Both the position numbers and the translations under genes were made by a program. This document shows, piece after piece, positions 1 through 12,900 of a stretch of 64,000 nt of DNA. Source of the stretch: Nephrocerus scutellatus (Eukaryota; Arthropoda; Insecta; Diptera; Pipunculidae). The notes beneath the pieces are model-generated. The model was not told the DNA's origin. It ran no database searches and saw nothing but the letters and a program-made list of their open reading frames with translations. The stretch spans positions 55,598,432 to 55,662,431 of the forward strand of contig OX352761.1 of NCBI GenBank assembly GCA_947095585.1, given 5' to 3'. The number at the start of each line of letters is the position of its first letter. Position 1 is the first letter of the stretch.

Positions 1-2991
1 AAAGTTGGGAATCAATCGCAATGTAAATACTGCATACTAAAAATAAGCACCTTTATGAAGCATACTTTTAGGCTGTAAGACTAGAATATTTGAAATGTAA
101 TGTAATATAATGTAAATGAATCATTGTGTACTGGTCAAACAAGTAGTCAAACCGGTTTGTGCGGTTTGCCCGGTTTTTGTAAAAGAACATGATGAACATG
201 TAGTCTATTTTTAGAAGATGACTCAATACATATAAGTATCGTTAGTTGTAAATAAGGGAATAATTTCTGTCTATAAGATTGGATGTTTCTGGAAGCTTTT
301 GATTGAGTTTAAATAGAGACGTTAGGCCGAAGTAAATTAGTTGTTTGGAATTTAACCAGTTTAGTGGAAAAGCTATTGCTTGCAGAAATATTGTAAAAGT
401 TCAAGTATTATAAGTGTTTTTGTGTGCATTTAAAAGTTGTCCAGTATAAAATTGTGAACTTGTGTTAATTTTACTGATTGATTATTAAAGTTGTTATTTG
501 TAAATTAATAAACTTGTGTTGTGTTTTATTTGCAAAATCCTTTACGAACTCGAAAGCCCGAAATTTGGTAACAATACCTACAAATCGTTACGATTTAAAG
601 TTTATATTGCCAAAGAAGTTTTACTTCTGACACGTGTACTCTGTACACACGCAACGTTTTTTTTATTATAAGTTCTGTTTCGTGTTAACAGATATATCAG
701 AGGATGCTTGTTTTTGCAGCTAACAGATTTTGTGATTTATTTGTAGTTGTATACGAAAATTTCTCTTCTTTGGCTTTTCTTCTGGAGGAGAAGTTACAGA
801 GCTCGCATCTCCTTTTAGCTGCTGCTTATTTTCTGAATGTTATATCAGTCTATACGTAAAAATTAAGTGTTTGAGAAGCGAGAAAGGAATGTAGTTTAGT
901 AACAACCAGTTTTTTTTTTGACAAAAAACGCGAAGATTTCACAAAATTTGTAGTTTGTTGCAGCGGCTGCGTTACGCCAAACAGAACTATTAACACATGA
1001 AACACAAAATACCGAACAGAGATGATTTTTTTCAATGCGTTATTTATACTTGTTTATTGTTTTACATTTGAACTGCACGACAAAAAATGATTAGAACGAC
1101 TATAGTTAAATTGAAATTGTGGTTAACCAGAGGAGATTGACACTACGAGAATGCTATAGTTATTTTAGCTGTATTTTATTTGCCGAGGAATAAGGAACTA
1201 AAACAACAATTGCACTATCTTATTCCTAATTTGGAATGAGAAAATCTGCTGTTTTGCTGGTTTTAAAATTCTAATTCCTTATTCCTCGGCAAATAAAATA
1301 CGGCTTTTATATCTGCAGGGGAACTATTATCTATAGTGTTGTAATTCGGTAGTAATACGAATGAGGTACAAACTAAATGATTTTTTATTAGAACTTAACT
1401 CGATGTAATATAAATCAAGACTGAAGGTCGAGACATATAAAAGAAAGAGATTGAAAATAAAAGAGAGGAATATAAAACTGCTTCTCCATACTTTCCCCCC
1501 CTTAAAATCTGACCAAGTCAACCAAATATCGTGGTGGAATGCTAGCACTAGCTCGTTTGGTTCGTCTTGGAACTGGTTCCTCTTGAACTACTTCCTGTGC
1601 ATCTACAAATTCGTTCAAGTTGATTGATGATGAAAGGTTAAATTTTTGTTATGTCGTCGTCGAACTCGGGTACTTCCAAACTTAGTTCGTTGCTCAAAAT
1701 GTTCTTGAGGTCGATGAAAGCCTTCACGTGTTGATCTGTCCATACTAATTTTACATCTTTCTTCAGCAACTCGTCAAGGATTCCTCGTCGCTCTTTCATG
1801 CCTTTGATTAATTTTCCCTAGTAATTGACTGCTCCTAGGAACGATCAGAGTTGTTGTTGGTCTTTTTGATTCGGAAGTTCTTTGATGGCTGCCAGCTTGT
1901 CCGGATGTGGTTTTATTCCACTCTTATCGATATGTGACCACAAAACTCAATACTTTACTTACCGAACTCACATTTTTCCAACTGTAGCTTGAAAGCGTAT
2001 TTTCTGTTGCGCTCCATGGCTTCTAAGACCTGCTGCTCGTGATCTTGTTCGCCGACTCCAGAAATGAGATAATTTCGTCGATGAAACCGTGATGCCAGCG
2101 AGCATTGTGTTGACTATTTTCTGAAAAATGCCAGGAGCTGTCTTAAAACCTTGCTGCAGTCGGTTGACGCTGAATAGGCAAATGTGAGTATTGATGGTCA
2201 TTAGTTGTTTCGCTTATTTATCGTTTTCGACTTTGAAACAAGTACAAGCGTTCAAGTTCTTGCACTTGCACTGCCGGAGCTACGGCATGAGGGACTGGTT
2301 TAGGAATTGGGGAAGACTGGTTTCGCTTTTGGCTTCAGTGTCATGGAAGCTTTGTCTTTTGTGCAGCATCCAATACCTTTCGAGAAAACTTCAGAAAAAG
2401 CTTTTCTTATTTTGCTTGTCAAGTTATCGTCGTGATTGATGCTGTTCACGGACTTGCTCGGGTGACGCTCGCTGGTCAACGAAGGTTCTTTTTTCTCCAC
2501 TTTCTTCTTGTTACAAATAAAAGTGTATTTGGTTTCTATATGTTTTATTGCTTTTTTTCCTTCGTTTCTATTTACATATTTGACTTTATACTTACAATGC
2601 TGGTCGAAAATACCTACTATACTTAACATATGGAATATGAGGATTCCGATCGAAGACCAATGGTGATCAATGTTTTGTTTATATTTTTGAAAGATAAGAG
2701 AAGAAGCTTGAATGTTTAATTATTGATTCGTAGCAATTATGTAATGTAATGTGGCTCTTTTAACTTTCTTAGTTTTGCGCTGCAATTAAGGAATGCAACC
2801 AACCTTTCAACTTTGGGGGCCTGACCGCCTGGTGATCAATGTTCATAGATCAGTAAAGAACAACGTCGTGATTGGTAACGAAGGAATAAAAACACGAAAT
2901 CACCTGCGTGCGAATTATGAAAAATTTCGGGAAGATTTCGTTTGGCTATACAATTCCAAGACAAGACAAGGGTAACTACAGAAACCGCAAA
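1..2991. repeat. Array unit 1 (short form)
   Basis: The + strand LTR fragment spans 16-573, lacks its first part and ends at GGTAACA. The perfect hairpin arms lie between 1,171 and 1,301. The - strand Mag-like LTR is at 1,337-1,491, followed by a purine-rich tract (as read on the - strand) at 1,492-1,504. The short form arises from a deletion that joins the integrase tail (to about 1,676) directly to RNase H, removing the integrase core. The + strand integrase tail is at about 2,793-2,988. The window starts exactly at a unit boundary, so the array probably extends further left. Confidence 0.9.
1545..2629 (-). pseudogene. pol: Mag-like pol remnant, array unit 1
   Basis: On the - strand, the protease/RT boundary at 2,629-2,300 reads KAFSEVFSKGIGCCTKDKASMTLKP. 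RT then resumes with TINTHICLFSVNRL and TAPGIFQKIVNTMLAG (2,201-2,095). Between them the RT segment with the first catalytic aspartate is missing. RNase H is represented only by its first part, and then the frame jumps to the integrase tail, so the integrase core is absent. Stops and frameshifts rule out function. Confidence 0.85.
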
Positions 2992-4161
2992 AAAGTTGGG
3001 AATCAATCGCAATGTAAATACTGCATACTAAAAATAAGCACCTTTATGAAGCATACTTTTAGGCTGTAAGACTAGAATATTTGAAATGTAATGTAATATA
3101 ATGTAAATGAATCATTGTGTACTGGTCAAACAAGTAGTCAAACCGGTTTGTGCGGTTTGCCCGGTTTTTGTAAAAGAACATGATGAACATGTAGTCTATT
3201 TTTAGAAGATGACTCAATACATATAAGTATCGTTAGTTGTAAATAAGGGAATAATTTCTGTCTATAAGATTGGATGTTTCTGGAAGCTTTTGATTGAGTT
3301 TAAATAGAGACGTTAGGCCGAAGTAAATTAGTTGTTTGGAATTTAACCAGTTTAGTGGAAAAGCTATTGCTTGCAGAAATATTGTAAAAGTTCAAGTATT
3401 ATAAGTGTTTTTGTGTGCATTTAAAAGTTGTCCAGTATAAAATTGTGAACTTGTGTTAATTTTACTGATTGATTATTAAAGTTGTTATTTGTAAATTAAT
3501 AAACTTGTGTTGTGTTTTATTTGCAAAATCCTTTACGAACTCGAAAGCCCGAAATTTGGTAACAATACCTACAAATCGTTACGATTTAAAGTTTATATTG
3601 CCAAAGAAGTTTTACTTCTGACACGTGTACTCTGTACACACGCAACGTTTTTTTTATTATAAGTTCTGTTTCGTGTTAACAGATATATCAGAGGATGCTT
3701 GTTTTTGCAGCTAACAGATTTTGTGATTTATTTGTAGTTGTATACGAAAATTTCTCTTCTTTGGCTTTTCTTCTGGAGGAGAAGTTACAGAGCTCGCATC
3801 TCCTTTTAGCTGCTGCTTATTTTCTGAATGTTATATCAGTCTATACGTAAAAATTAAGTGTTTGAGAAGCGAGAAAGGAATGTAGTTAAGTAACAACCAC
3901 TTTTTTTTTTGACAAAAAACGCGAAGATTTCACAAAATTTGTAGTTTGTTGCAGCGGCTGCGTTACGCCAAACAGAACTATTAACACATGAAACACAAAA
4001 TACCGAACAGAGATGATTTTTTTCAATGCGTTATTTATACTTGTTTATTGTTTTACATTTGAACTGCACGACAAAAAATGGTTTGAACGACTATAGTTAA
4101 ATTGAAATTGTGGTTAACCAGAGGAGATTGACACTACGAGAATGCTATAGTTATTTTAGCT

Positions 4162-4292
4162 GTATTTTATTTGCCGAGGAATAAGGAACTAAAACAACAA
4201 TTGCACTATCTTATTCCTTATTTGGAATGAGAAAATCTGCTGTTTTGCTGGTTTTAAAATTCTAATTCCTTATTCCTCGGCAAATAAAATAC
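4162..4292. repeat. 27 bp perfect inverted repeat hairpin (representative copy, unit 2)
   Basis: Arms at 4,162-4,188 and 4,266-4,292 are exact reverse complements with a 77 bp loop. The core is TTTGCCGAGGAATAAGG. The same hairpin is in every unit (for example 1,171-1,301), perfect in most, with one mismatch in unit 7 and a one-base loss in unit 5. It may be a small inverted-repeat element or a processing structure. I do not recognise it. Confidence 0.85.
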
Positions 4293-6570
4293 GGCTTTTA
4301 TATCTGCAGGGGAACTATTATCTATAGTGTTGCTCGTTCGGTTCGTCTTGGATCTGGTTTCTCTTGAACTACTTCCTGTGCATCTACAAATTCGTTCAAG
4401 TTGATTGATGATGAAAGGTTCAATTATTGTTATGTCGTCGTCGAACTCGGGTACTTCTAACAGTTCATTAAACATGTTTTTGGAATAGCGGGTCTTCGAC
4501 TGGTTCGCATAGGCTTTAATGATTCGCTCTCCTGAAGTAGTTTCGACTGCGATGTTGTAATTCACTCTTCCAATTCTTTCAACGATTTTTGCTGGAGCCC
4601 AGTTCCATTTGTCGTTTAATTCTTGTTACTTGTACATGACTTCATCATTGGCTTCAAATTCTCTCCATTTCACACCATTATGCTTTTTTTTCGGTGCTCG
4701 GACTTGATTTGATTTCTTTGGACATGAGAAAATCCAAGGATGTTTTCATCTTCTGATTGTTTAGCAACGCTAAGTTATATGGTGGTGTTCGAAGATAGTT
4801 GCCCAGGAACCATCACAGCTTCTAGACGACGTTTCGTTTTTCCTTCTTTAGACCTGTTTTAACTAGATCAATGAATACCTCGGCAACACCATTCGGCTGA
4901 GGTCTGTAAGAAACATGAAACAAAAAATTTACCAAAATTTGGTTAGTTTTTGCTGTTGCTTTAATCAGCCGTTAACCACAAAAAATACCTAACTCATTTT
5001 GTTGAAAGCAAAATAGCAACTGATGGTGACTTCATGCTTAAGTTATATGGTGGTGTTCGACGATAGTTTCTAGACTTGTTCGTTTATTTTTATATGTTTT
5101 GCTTGAGATGGACAATCATTTGTACTAATAATTTTTGTCAGCATGTTGAGTATATATCGTCGGTCTTAATTGAAGTAATTACGATTTCCTCACTTGGTTA
5201 TAGCTGGCTTTTGATGAGTCTTGACAAGACTTCTGCGTAACCGAATTCGTCAGTTTCACGCATTTGATTGTGAAAACGTAGCCCATAACTGTGAGAGCGT
5301 AACGTTGGAGCCGATTTGCCGTATATGCTGGAATTCCGTCTTTCTTCCCAAATATAGCCATTAAGGGCTTGTTGTCAATCTGGATCTCGAATTTTCTGCC
5401 GTAAATGTAGCTGTGTGTTATTTTTTTGACCGATCACAAGAGCGCGAGCTTCCTTCTGTATTTGAGGATAATTTCTTTCTGCAGAGTTGAGTGTCGCTGA
5501 ATAGTGCATGATAGGATGCAAAGTACCATCGTCAAATTCGTGCATCACCACTGCTCCCATATCGTAATCTAATGCGTCGGTTGCCAAAACAATTTTCTTC
5601 ATAGGATTGCAGTGTACCAAACTTAGTTCGTTGCTCAAAATGTTCTTGAGGTCGATGAAAGCCTTCTCGTGTTGATCTGTCCATACTAATTTTACATCTT
5701 TCTTCAGCAACTCGTCAAGGATTCCTCGTCGCTCTTTCATGCCTTTGATTAATTTTCCCTAGTAATTGACTGCTCCTAGGAACAATCGGGGCTGTTATTG
5801 GTCTTTTTGATTCGGAAGTTCTTTGATGGCTGCCAGCTTGTCCGGATGTGGTTTTATTCCACTCTTATCGATATGTGACCACAAAACTTAATACTTTACT
5901 TACCAAACTCACATTTTTCCAACTGTAGCTTGAAAGCGTATTCTCTGTTGCGCTCCATGGCTTCTAAGACCTGCTGCTCGTGATCTTGTTCGCCGACTCC
6001 AGAAATGAGATAATTTCGTCGATGAAACCGTGATGCCAGCGAGCATTGTGTTGACTATTTTCTGAAAAATGCCAGGAGCTGTCTTAAAACCTTGCTGCAG
6101 TCGGTTGACGCTGAATAGGCAAATGTGAGTATTGATGGTCATTAGTTGTTTCGCTTATTTATCGTTTTCGACTTTGAAACAAGTACAAGCGTTCAAGTTC
6201 TTGCACTTGCACTGCCGGAGCTACGGCATGAGGGACTGGTTTAGGAATTGGGGAAGACTGGTTTCGCTTTTGGCTTCAGTGTCATGGAAGCTTTGTCTTT
6301 TGTGCAGCATCCAATACCTTTCGAGAAAACTTCAGAAAAAGCTTTTCTTATTTTGCTTGTCAAGTTATCGTCGTGATTGATGCTGTTCACGGACTTGCTC
6401 GGGTGACGCTCGCTGGTCAACGAAGGTTCTTTTTTCTCCACTTTCTTCTTGTTACAAATAAAAGTGTATTTGGTTTCTATATGTTTTATTGCTTTTTTTC
6501 CTTCGTTTCTATTTACATATTTGACTTTATACTTACAATGCTGGTCGAAAATACCTACTATACTTAACAT
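4254..6570 (-). pseudogene. pol: Mag-like pol remnant, array unit 2
   Basis: Domains in order on the - strand: protease/RT junction (6,570-6,241), RT palm (6,142-5,909, with TAPGIFQKIVNTMLAG), RT connection and RNase H (5,740-5,375, with LATDALDYDMGAVVMHEFDDGT and AERNYPQIQKEARAL), integrase core end (about 4,905-4,790, PQPNGVAEVFIDLVKTGLKK) and integrase C-terminus (about 4,700-4,254, VERIGRVNYNIAVE). The YxDD box appears as FIDE, followed by a frameshift. An internal rearrangement duplicates a short integrase piece near 5,045. Related to K02A2.6/Mag-type polyproteins; non-functional. Confidence 0.87.
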
Positions 6571-6932
6571 ATGGAATATGAGGATTCCGATCGAAGACCA
6601 ATGGTGATCAATGTTTTCTTTATATTTTTGAAAGATAAGAGAAGAAGCTTGAATGTTTAATTATTGATTCGTAGCAATTATGTAATGTAATGTGGCTCTT
6701 TTAACTTTCTTAGTTTTGCGCTGCAATTAAGGAATGCAACCAACCTTTCAACTTTGGGGGCCTGACCGCCTGGTGATCAATGTTCATAGATCAGTAAAGA
6801 ACAACGTCGTGATTGGTAACGAAGGAATAAAAACACGGAATCACCTGCGTGCGAATTATGAAAAATTTCGGGAAGATTTCGTTTGGCTATACAATTCCAA
6901 GACAAGACAAGGGTAACTACAGAAACCGCAAA

Positions 6933-9922
6933 AAAGTTGGGAATCAATCGCAATGTAAATACTGCATACTAAAAATAAGCACCTTTATGAAGCATACTTT
7001 TAGGCTGTAAGACTAGAATATTTGAAATGTAATGTAATATAATGTAAATGAATCATTGTGTACTGGTCAAACAAGTAGTCAAACCGGTTTGTGCGGTTTG
7101 CCCGGTTTTTGTAAAAGAACATGATGAACATGTAGTCTATTTTTAGAAGATGACTCAATACATATAAGTATCGTTAGTTGTAAATAAGGGAATAATTTCT
7201 GTCTATAAGATTGGATGTTTCTGGAAGCTTTTGATTGAGTTTAAATAGAGACGTTAGGCCGAAGTAAATTAGTTGTTTGGAATTTAACCAGTTTAGTGGA
7301 AAAGCTATTGCTTGCAGAAATATTGTAAAAGTTCAAGTATTATAAGTGTTTTTGTGTGCATTTAAAAGTTGTCCAGTATAAAATTGTGAACTTGTGTTAA
7401 TTTTACTGATTGATTATTAAAGTTGTTATTTGTAAATTAATAAACTTGTGTTGTGTTTTATTTGCAAAATCCTTTACGAACTCGAAAGCCCGAAATTTGG
7501 TAACAATACCTACAAATCGTTACGATTTAAAGTTTATATTGCCAAAGAAGTTTTACTTTTGACACGTGTACTCTGTACACACGCAACGTTTTTTTTATTA
7601 TAAGTTCTGTTTCGTGTTAACAGATATATCAGAGGATGCTTGTTTTTGCAGCTAACAGATTTTGTGATTTATTTGTAGTTGTATACGAAAATTTCTCTTC
7701 TTTGGCTTTTCTTCTGGAGGAGAAGTTACAGAGCTCGCATCTCCTTTTAGCTGCTGCTTATTTTCTGAATGTTTTATCAGTCTATACGTAAAAATTAAGT
7801 GTTTGAGAAGCGAGAAAGGAATGTAGTTTAGTAACAACCAGTTTTTTTTTGACAAAAAACGCGAAGATTTCACAAAATTTGTAGTTTGTTGCAGCGGCTG
7901 CGTTACGCCAAACAGAACTATTAACACATGAAACACAAAATACCGAACAGAGATGATTTTTTTCAATGCGTTATTTATACTTGTTTATTGTTTTACATTT
8001 GAACTGCACGACAAAAAATGATTAGAACGACTATAGTTAAATTGAAATTGTGGTTAACCAGAGGAGATTGACACTACGAGAATGCTATAGTTATTTTAGC
8101 TGTATTTTATTTGCCGAGGAATAAGGAACTAAAACAACAATTGCACTATCTTATTCCTAATTTGGAATGAGAAAATCTGCTGTTTTGCTGGTTTTAAAAT
8201 TCTAATTCCTTATTCCTCGGCAAATAAAATACGGCTTTTATATCTGCAGGGGAACTATTATCTATAGTGTTGTAATTCGGTAGTAATACGAATGAGGTAC
8301 AAACTAAATGATTTTTTATTAGAACTTAACTCGATGTAATATAAATCAAGACTGAAGGTCGAGACATATAAAAGAAAGAGATTGAAAATAAAAGAGAGGA
8401 ATATAGAACTGCTTCTCCATACTTTCCCCCCCTTAAAATCTGACCAAGTCAACCAAATATCGTGGTGGAATGCTAGCACTAGCTCGTTTGGTTCGTCTTG
8501 GAACTGGTTCCTCTTGAACTACTTCCTGTGCATCTACAAATTCGTTCAAGTTGATTGATGATGAAAGGTTAAATTTTTGTTATGTCGTCGTCGAACTCGG
8601 GTACTTCCAAACTTAGTTCGTTGCTCAAAATGTTCTTGAGGTCGATGAAAGCCTTCACGTGTTGATCTGTCCATACTAATTTTACATCTTTCTTCAGCAA
8701 CTCGTCAAGGATTCCTCGTCGCTCTTTCATGCCTTTGATTAATTTTCCCTAGTAATTGACTGCTCCTAGGAACGATCAGAGTTGTTGTTGGTCTTTTTGA
8801 TTCGGAAGTTCTTTGATGGCTGCCAGCTTGTCCGGATGTGGTTTTATTCCACTCTTATCGATATGTGACCACAAAACTCAATACTTTACTTACCGAACTC
8901 ACATTTTTTCAACTGTAGCTTGAAAGCGTATTCTCTGTTGCGCTCCATGGCTTCTAAGACCTGCTGCTCGTGATCTTGTTCGCCGACTCCAGAAATGAGA
9001 TAATTTCGTCGATGAAACCGTGATGCCAGCGAGCATTGTGTTGACTATTTTCTGAAAAATGCCAGGAGCTGTCTTAAAACCTTGCTGCAGTCGGTTGACG
9101 CTGAATAGGCAAATGTGAGTATTGATGGTCATTAGTTGTTTCGCTTATTTATCGTTTTCGACTTTGAAACAAGTACAAGCGTTCAAGTTCTTGCACTTGC
9201 ACTGCCGGAGCTACGGCATGAGGGACTGGTTTAGGAATTGGGGAAGACTGGTTTCGCTTTTGGCTTCAGTGTCATGGAAGCTTTGTCTTTTGTGCAGCAT
9301 CCAATACCTTTCGAGAAAACTTCAGAAAAAGCTTTTCTTATTTTGCTTGTCAAGTTATCGTCGTGATTGATGCTGTTCACGGACTTGCTCGGGTGACGCT
9401 CGCTGGTCAACGAAGGTTCTTTTTTCTCCACTTTCTTCTTGTTACAAATAAAAGTGTATTTGGTTTCTATATGTTTTATTGCTTTTTTTCCTTCGTTTCT
9501 ATTTACATATTTGACTTTATATTTACAATGCTGGTCGAAAATACCTACTATACTTAACATATGGAATATGAGGATTCCGATCGAAGACCAATGGTGATCA
9601 ATGTTTTGTTTATATTTTTGAAAGATAAGAGAAGAAGCTTGAATGTTTAATTATTGATTCGTAGCAATTATGTAATGTAATGTGGCTCTTTTAACTTTCT
9701 TAGTTTTGCGCTGCAATTAAGGAATGCAACCAACCTTTCAACTTTGGGGGCCTGACCGCCTGGTGATCAATGTTCATAGATCAGTAAAGAACAACGTCGT
9801 GATTGGTAACGAAGGAATAAAAACACGAAATCACCTGCGTGCGAATTATGAAAAATTTCGGGAAGATTTCGTTTGGCTATGCAATTCCAAGACAAGACAA
9901 GGGTAACTACAGAAACCGCAAC
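6933..9922. repeat. Array unit 3 (short form)
   Basis: Almost a copy of unit 1, with the same integrase-to-RNase H deletion junction. The + LTR fragment is at 6,948-7,505, the - strand Mag-like LTR at 8,268-8,421 with its purine tract at 8,422-8,434, the pol fragment at about 8,475-9,560 and the + integrase tail at about 9,724-9,920. Confidence 0.9.
8475..9560 (-). pseudogene. pol: Mag-like pol remnant, array unit 3
   Basis: Same structure as unit 1: protease/RT start at 9,560-9,231, RT palm at 9,132-8,899, the start of RNase H to about 8,608, then a direct jump to the integrase tail. One residue differs from unit 1 at the end of the RT palm fragment (VEKM rather than VGKM). Confidence 0.85.
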
Positions 9923-12900
9923 AAAGTTGGGAATCAATCGCAATGTAAATACTGCATACTAAAAATAAGCACTTTTATGAAGCATACTTTTAGGCTGTAA
10001 GACTAGAATATTTGAAATGTAATGTAATATAATGTAAATGAATCATTGTGTACTGGTCAAACAAGTAGTCAAACCGGTTTGTGCGGTTTGCCCGGTTTTT
10101 GTAAAAGAACATGATGAACATGTAGTCTATTTTTAGAAGATGACTCAATACATATAAGTATCGTTAGTTGTAAATAAGGGAATAATTTCTGTCTATAAGA
10201 TTGGATGTTTCTGGAAGCTTTTGATTGAGTTTAAATAGAGACGTTAGGCCGAAGTAAATTAGTTGTTTGGAATTTAACCAGTTTAGTGGAAAAGCTATTG
10301 CTTGCAGAAATATTGTAAAAGTTCAAGTATTATAAGTGTTTTTGTGTGCATTTAAAAGTTGTCCAGTATAAAATTGTGAACTTGTGTTAATTTTACTGAT
10401 TGATTATTAAAGTTGTTATTTGTAAATTAATAAACTTGTGTTGTGTTTTATTTGCAAAATCCTTTACGAACTCGAAAGCCCGAAATTTGGTAACAATACC
10501 TACAAATCGTTACGATTTAAAGTTTATATTGCCAAAGAAGTTTTACTTCTGACACGTGTACTCTGTACACACGCAACGTTTTTTTTATTATAAGTTCTGT
10601 TTCGTGTTAACAGATATATCAGAGGATGCTTGTTTTTGCAGCTAACAGATTTTGTGATTTATTTGTAGTTGTATACGAAAATTTCTCTTCTTTGGCTTTT
10701 CTTCTGGAGGAGAAGTTACAGAGCTCGCATCTCCTTTTAGCTGCTGCTTATTTTCTGAATGTTATATCAGTCTATACGTAAAAATTAAGTGTTTGAGAAG
10801 CGAGAAAGGAATGTAGTTAAGTAACAACCACTTTTTTTTTTGACAAAAAACGCGAAGATTTCACAAAATTTGTAGTTTGTTGCAGCGGCTGCGTTACGCC
10901 AAACAGAACTATTAACACATGAAACACAAAATACCGAACAGAGATGATTTTTTTCAATGCGTTATTTATACTTGTTTATTGTTTTACATTTGAACTGCAC
11001 GACAAAAAATGGTTTGAACGACTATAGTTAAATTGAAATTGTGGTTAACCAGAGGAGATTGACACTACGAGAATGCTATAGTTATTTTAGCTGTATTTTA
11101 TTTGCCGAGGAATAAGGAACTAAAACAACAATTGCACTATCTTATTCCTTATTTGGAATGAGAAAATCTGCTGTTTTGCTGGTTTTAAAATTCTAATTCC
11201 TTATTCCTCGGCAAATAAAATACGGCTTTTATATCTGCAGGGGAACTATTATCTATAGTGTTGCTCGTTCGGTTCGTCTTGGATCTGGTTTCTCTTGAAC
11301 TACCTCCTGTGCATCTACAAATTCGTTCAAGTTGATTGATGATGAAAGGTTCAATTATTGTTATGTCGTCGTCGAACTCGGGTACTTCTAACAGTTCATT
11401 AAACATGTTTTTGGAATAGCGGGTCTTCGACTGGTTCGCATAGGCTTTAATGATTCGCTCTCCTGAAGTAGTTTCGACTGCGATGTTGTAATTCACTCTT
11501 CCAATTCTTTCAACGATTTTTGCTGGAGCCCAGTTCCATTTGTCGTTTAATTCTTGTTACTTGAACATGACTTCATCATTGGCTTCAAATTCTCTCCATT
11601 TCACACCATTATGCTTTTTTTTCGGTGCTCGGACTTGATTTGATTTCTTTGGACATGAGAAAATCCAAGGATGTTTTCATCTTCTGATTGTTTAGCAACG
11701 CTAAGTTATATGGTGGTGTTCGAAGATAGTTGCCCAGGAACCATCACAGCTTCTAGACGACGTTTCGTTTTTCCTTCTTTAGACCTGTTTTAACTAGATC
11801 AATGAATACCTCGGCAACACCATTCGGCTGAGGTCTGTAAGAAACATGAAACAAAAAATTTACCAAAATTTGGTTAGTTTTTGCTGTTGCTTTAATCAGC
11901 CGTTAACCACAAAAAATACCTAACTCATTTTGTTGAAAGCAAAATAGCAACTGATGGTGACTTCATGCTTAAGTTATATGGTGGTGTTCGACGATAGTTT
12001 CTAGACTTGTTCGTTTATTTTTATATGTTTTGCTTGAGATGGACAATCATTTGTACTAATAATTTTTGTCAGCATGTTGAGTATATATCGTCGGTCATAA
12101 TTGAAGCAACTACGATTTCCTCACTTGGTTATAGCTGGCTTTTGATGAGTCTTGACAAGACTTCTGCGTAACCGAATTCGTCAGTTTCACGCATTTGATT
12201 GTGAAAACGTAGGCCATAACTGTGAGAGCGTAACGTTGGAGCCGATTTGCCGTATATGCTGGAATTCCGTCTTTCTTCCCAAATATAGCCATTAAGGGCT
12301 TGTTGTCAATCTGGATCTCGAATTTTCTGCCGTAAATGTAGCTGTGTGTTATTTTTTTGACCGATCACAAGAGCGCGAGCTTCCTTCTGTATTTGAGGAT
12401 AATTTCTTTCTGCAGAGTTGAGTGTCGCTGAATAGTGCATGATAGGATGCAAAGTACCATCGTCAAATTCGTGCATCACCACTGCTCCCATATCGTAATC
12501 TAATGCGTCGGTTGCCAAAACAATTTTCTTCATAGGATTGCAGTGTACCAAACTTAGTTCGTTGCTCAAAATGTTCTTGAGGTCGATGAAAGCCTTCTCG
12601 TGTTGATCTGTCCATACTAATTTTACATCTTTCTTCAGCAACTCGTCAAGGATTCCTCGTCGCTCTTTCATGCCTTTGATTAATTTTCCCTAGTAATTGA
12701 CTGCTGCTAGGAACAATCGGGGCTGTTATTGGTCTTTTTGATTCGGAAGTTCTTTGATGGTTGCCAGCTTGTCCGGATGTGGTTTTATTCCATTCTTATC
12801 GATATGTGACCACAAAACTCAATACTTTACTTACCGAACTCACATTTTTCCAACTGTAGCTTGAAAGCGTATTCTCTGTTGCGCTCCATGGCTTTTAAGA

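Larger units (their letters stand above)
2992..6932. repeat. Array unit 2 (long form)
   Basis: The + strand LTR fragment is at 3,007-3,564 and the hairpin at 4,162-4,292. Unlike the short form, the Mag-like LTR and polypurine tract are deleted, so the spacer runs from the hairpin directly into the integrase tail near 4,330. The - strand pol fragment then covers integrase, RNase H, RT and the protease/RT boundary to 6,570. The + strand integrase tail is at about 6,734-6,930. Confidence 0.9.

Noticed and set aside
850..1035. A 61-104 codon - strand frame starting MKKIISVRYF with a hydrophobic N-terminus, in most array units
   Set aside because: Its length changes with a poly-T run and it ends at different points in different units; no conserved domain. 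Treated as chance in the spacer.
2191..2439. + strand frames of 60-144 codons in each array unit (MMVISCFAY..., MIDAVHGLA..., MQPTFQLWG...)
   Set aside because: They lie opposite the recognisable Mag-like pol or at element junctions and have no motif of their own.
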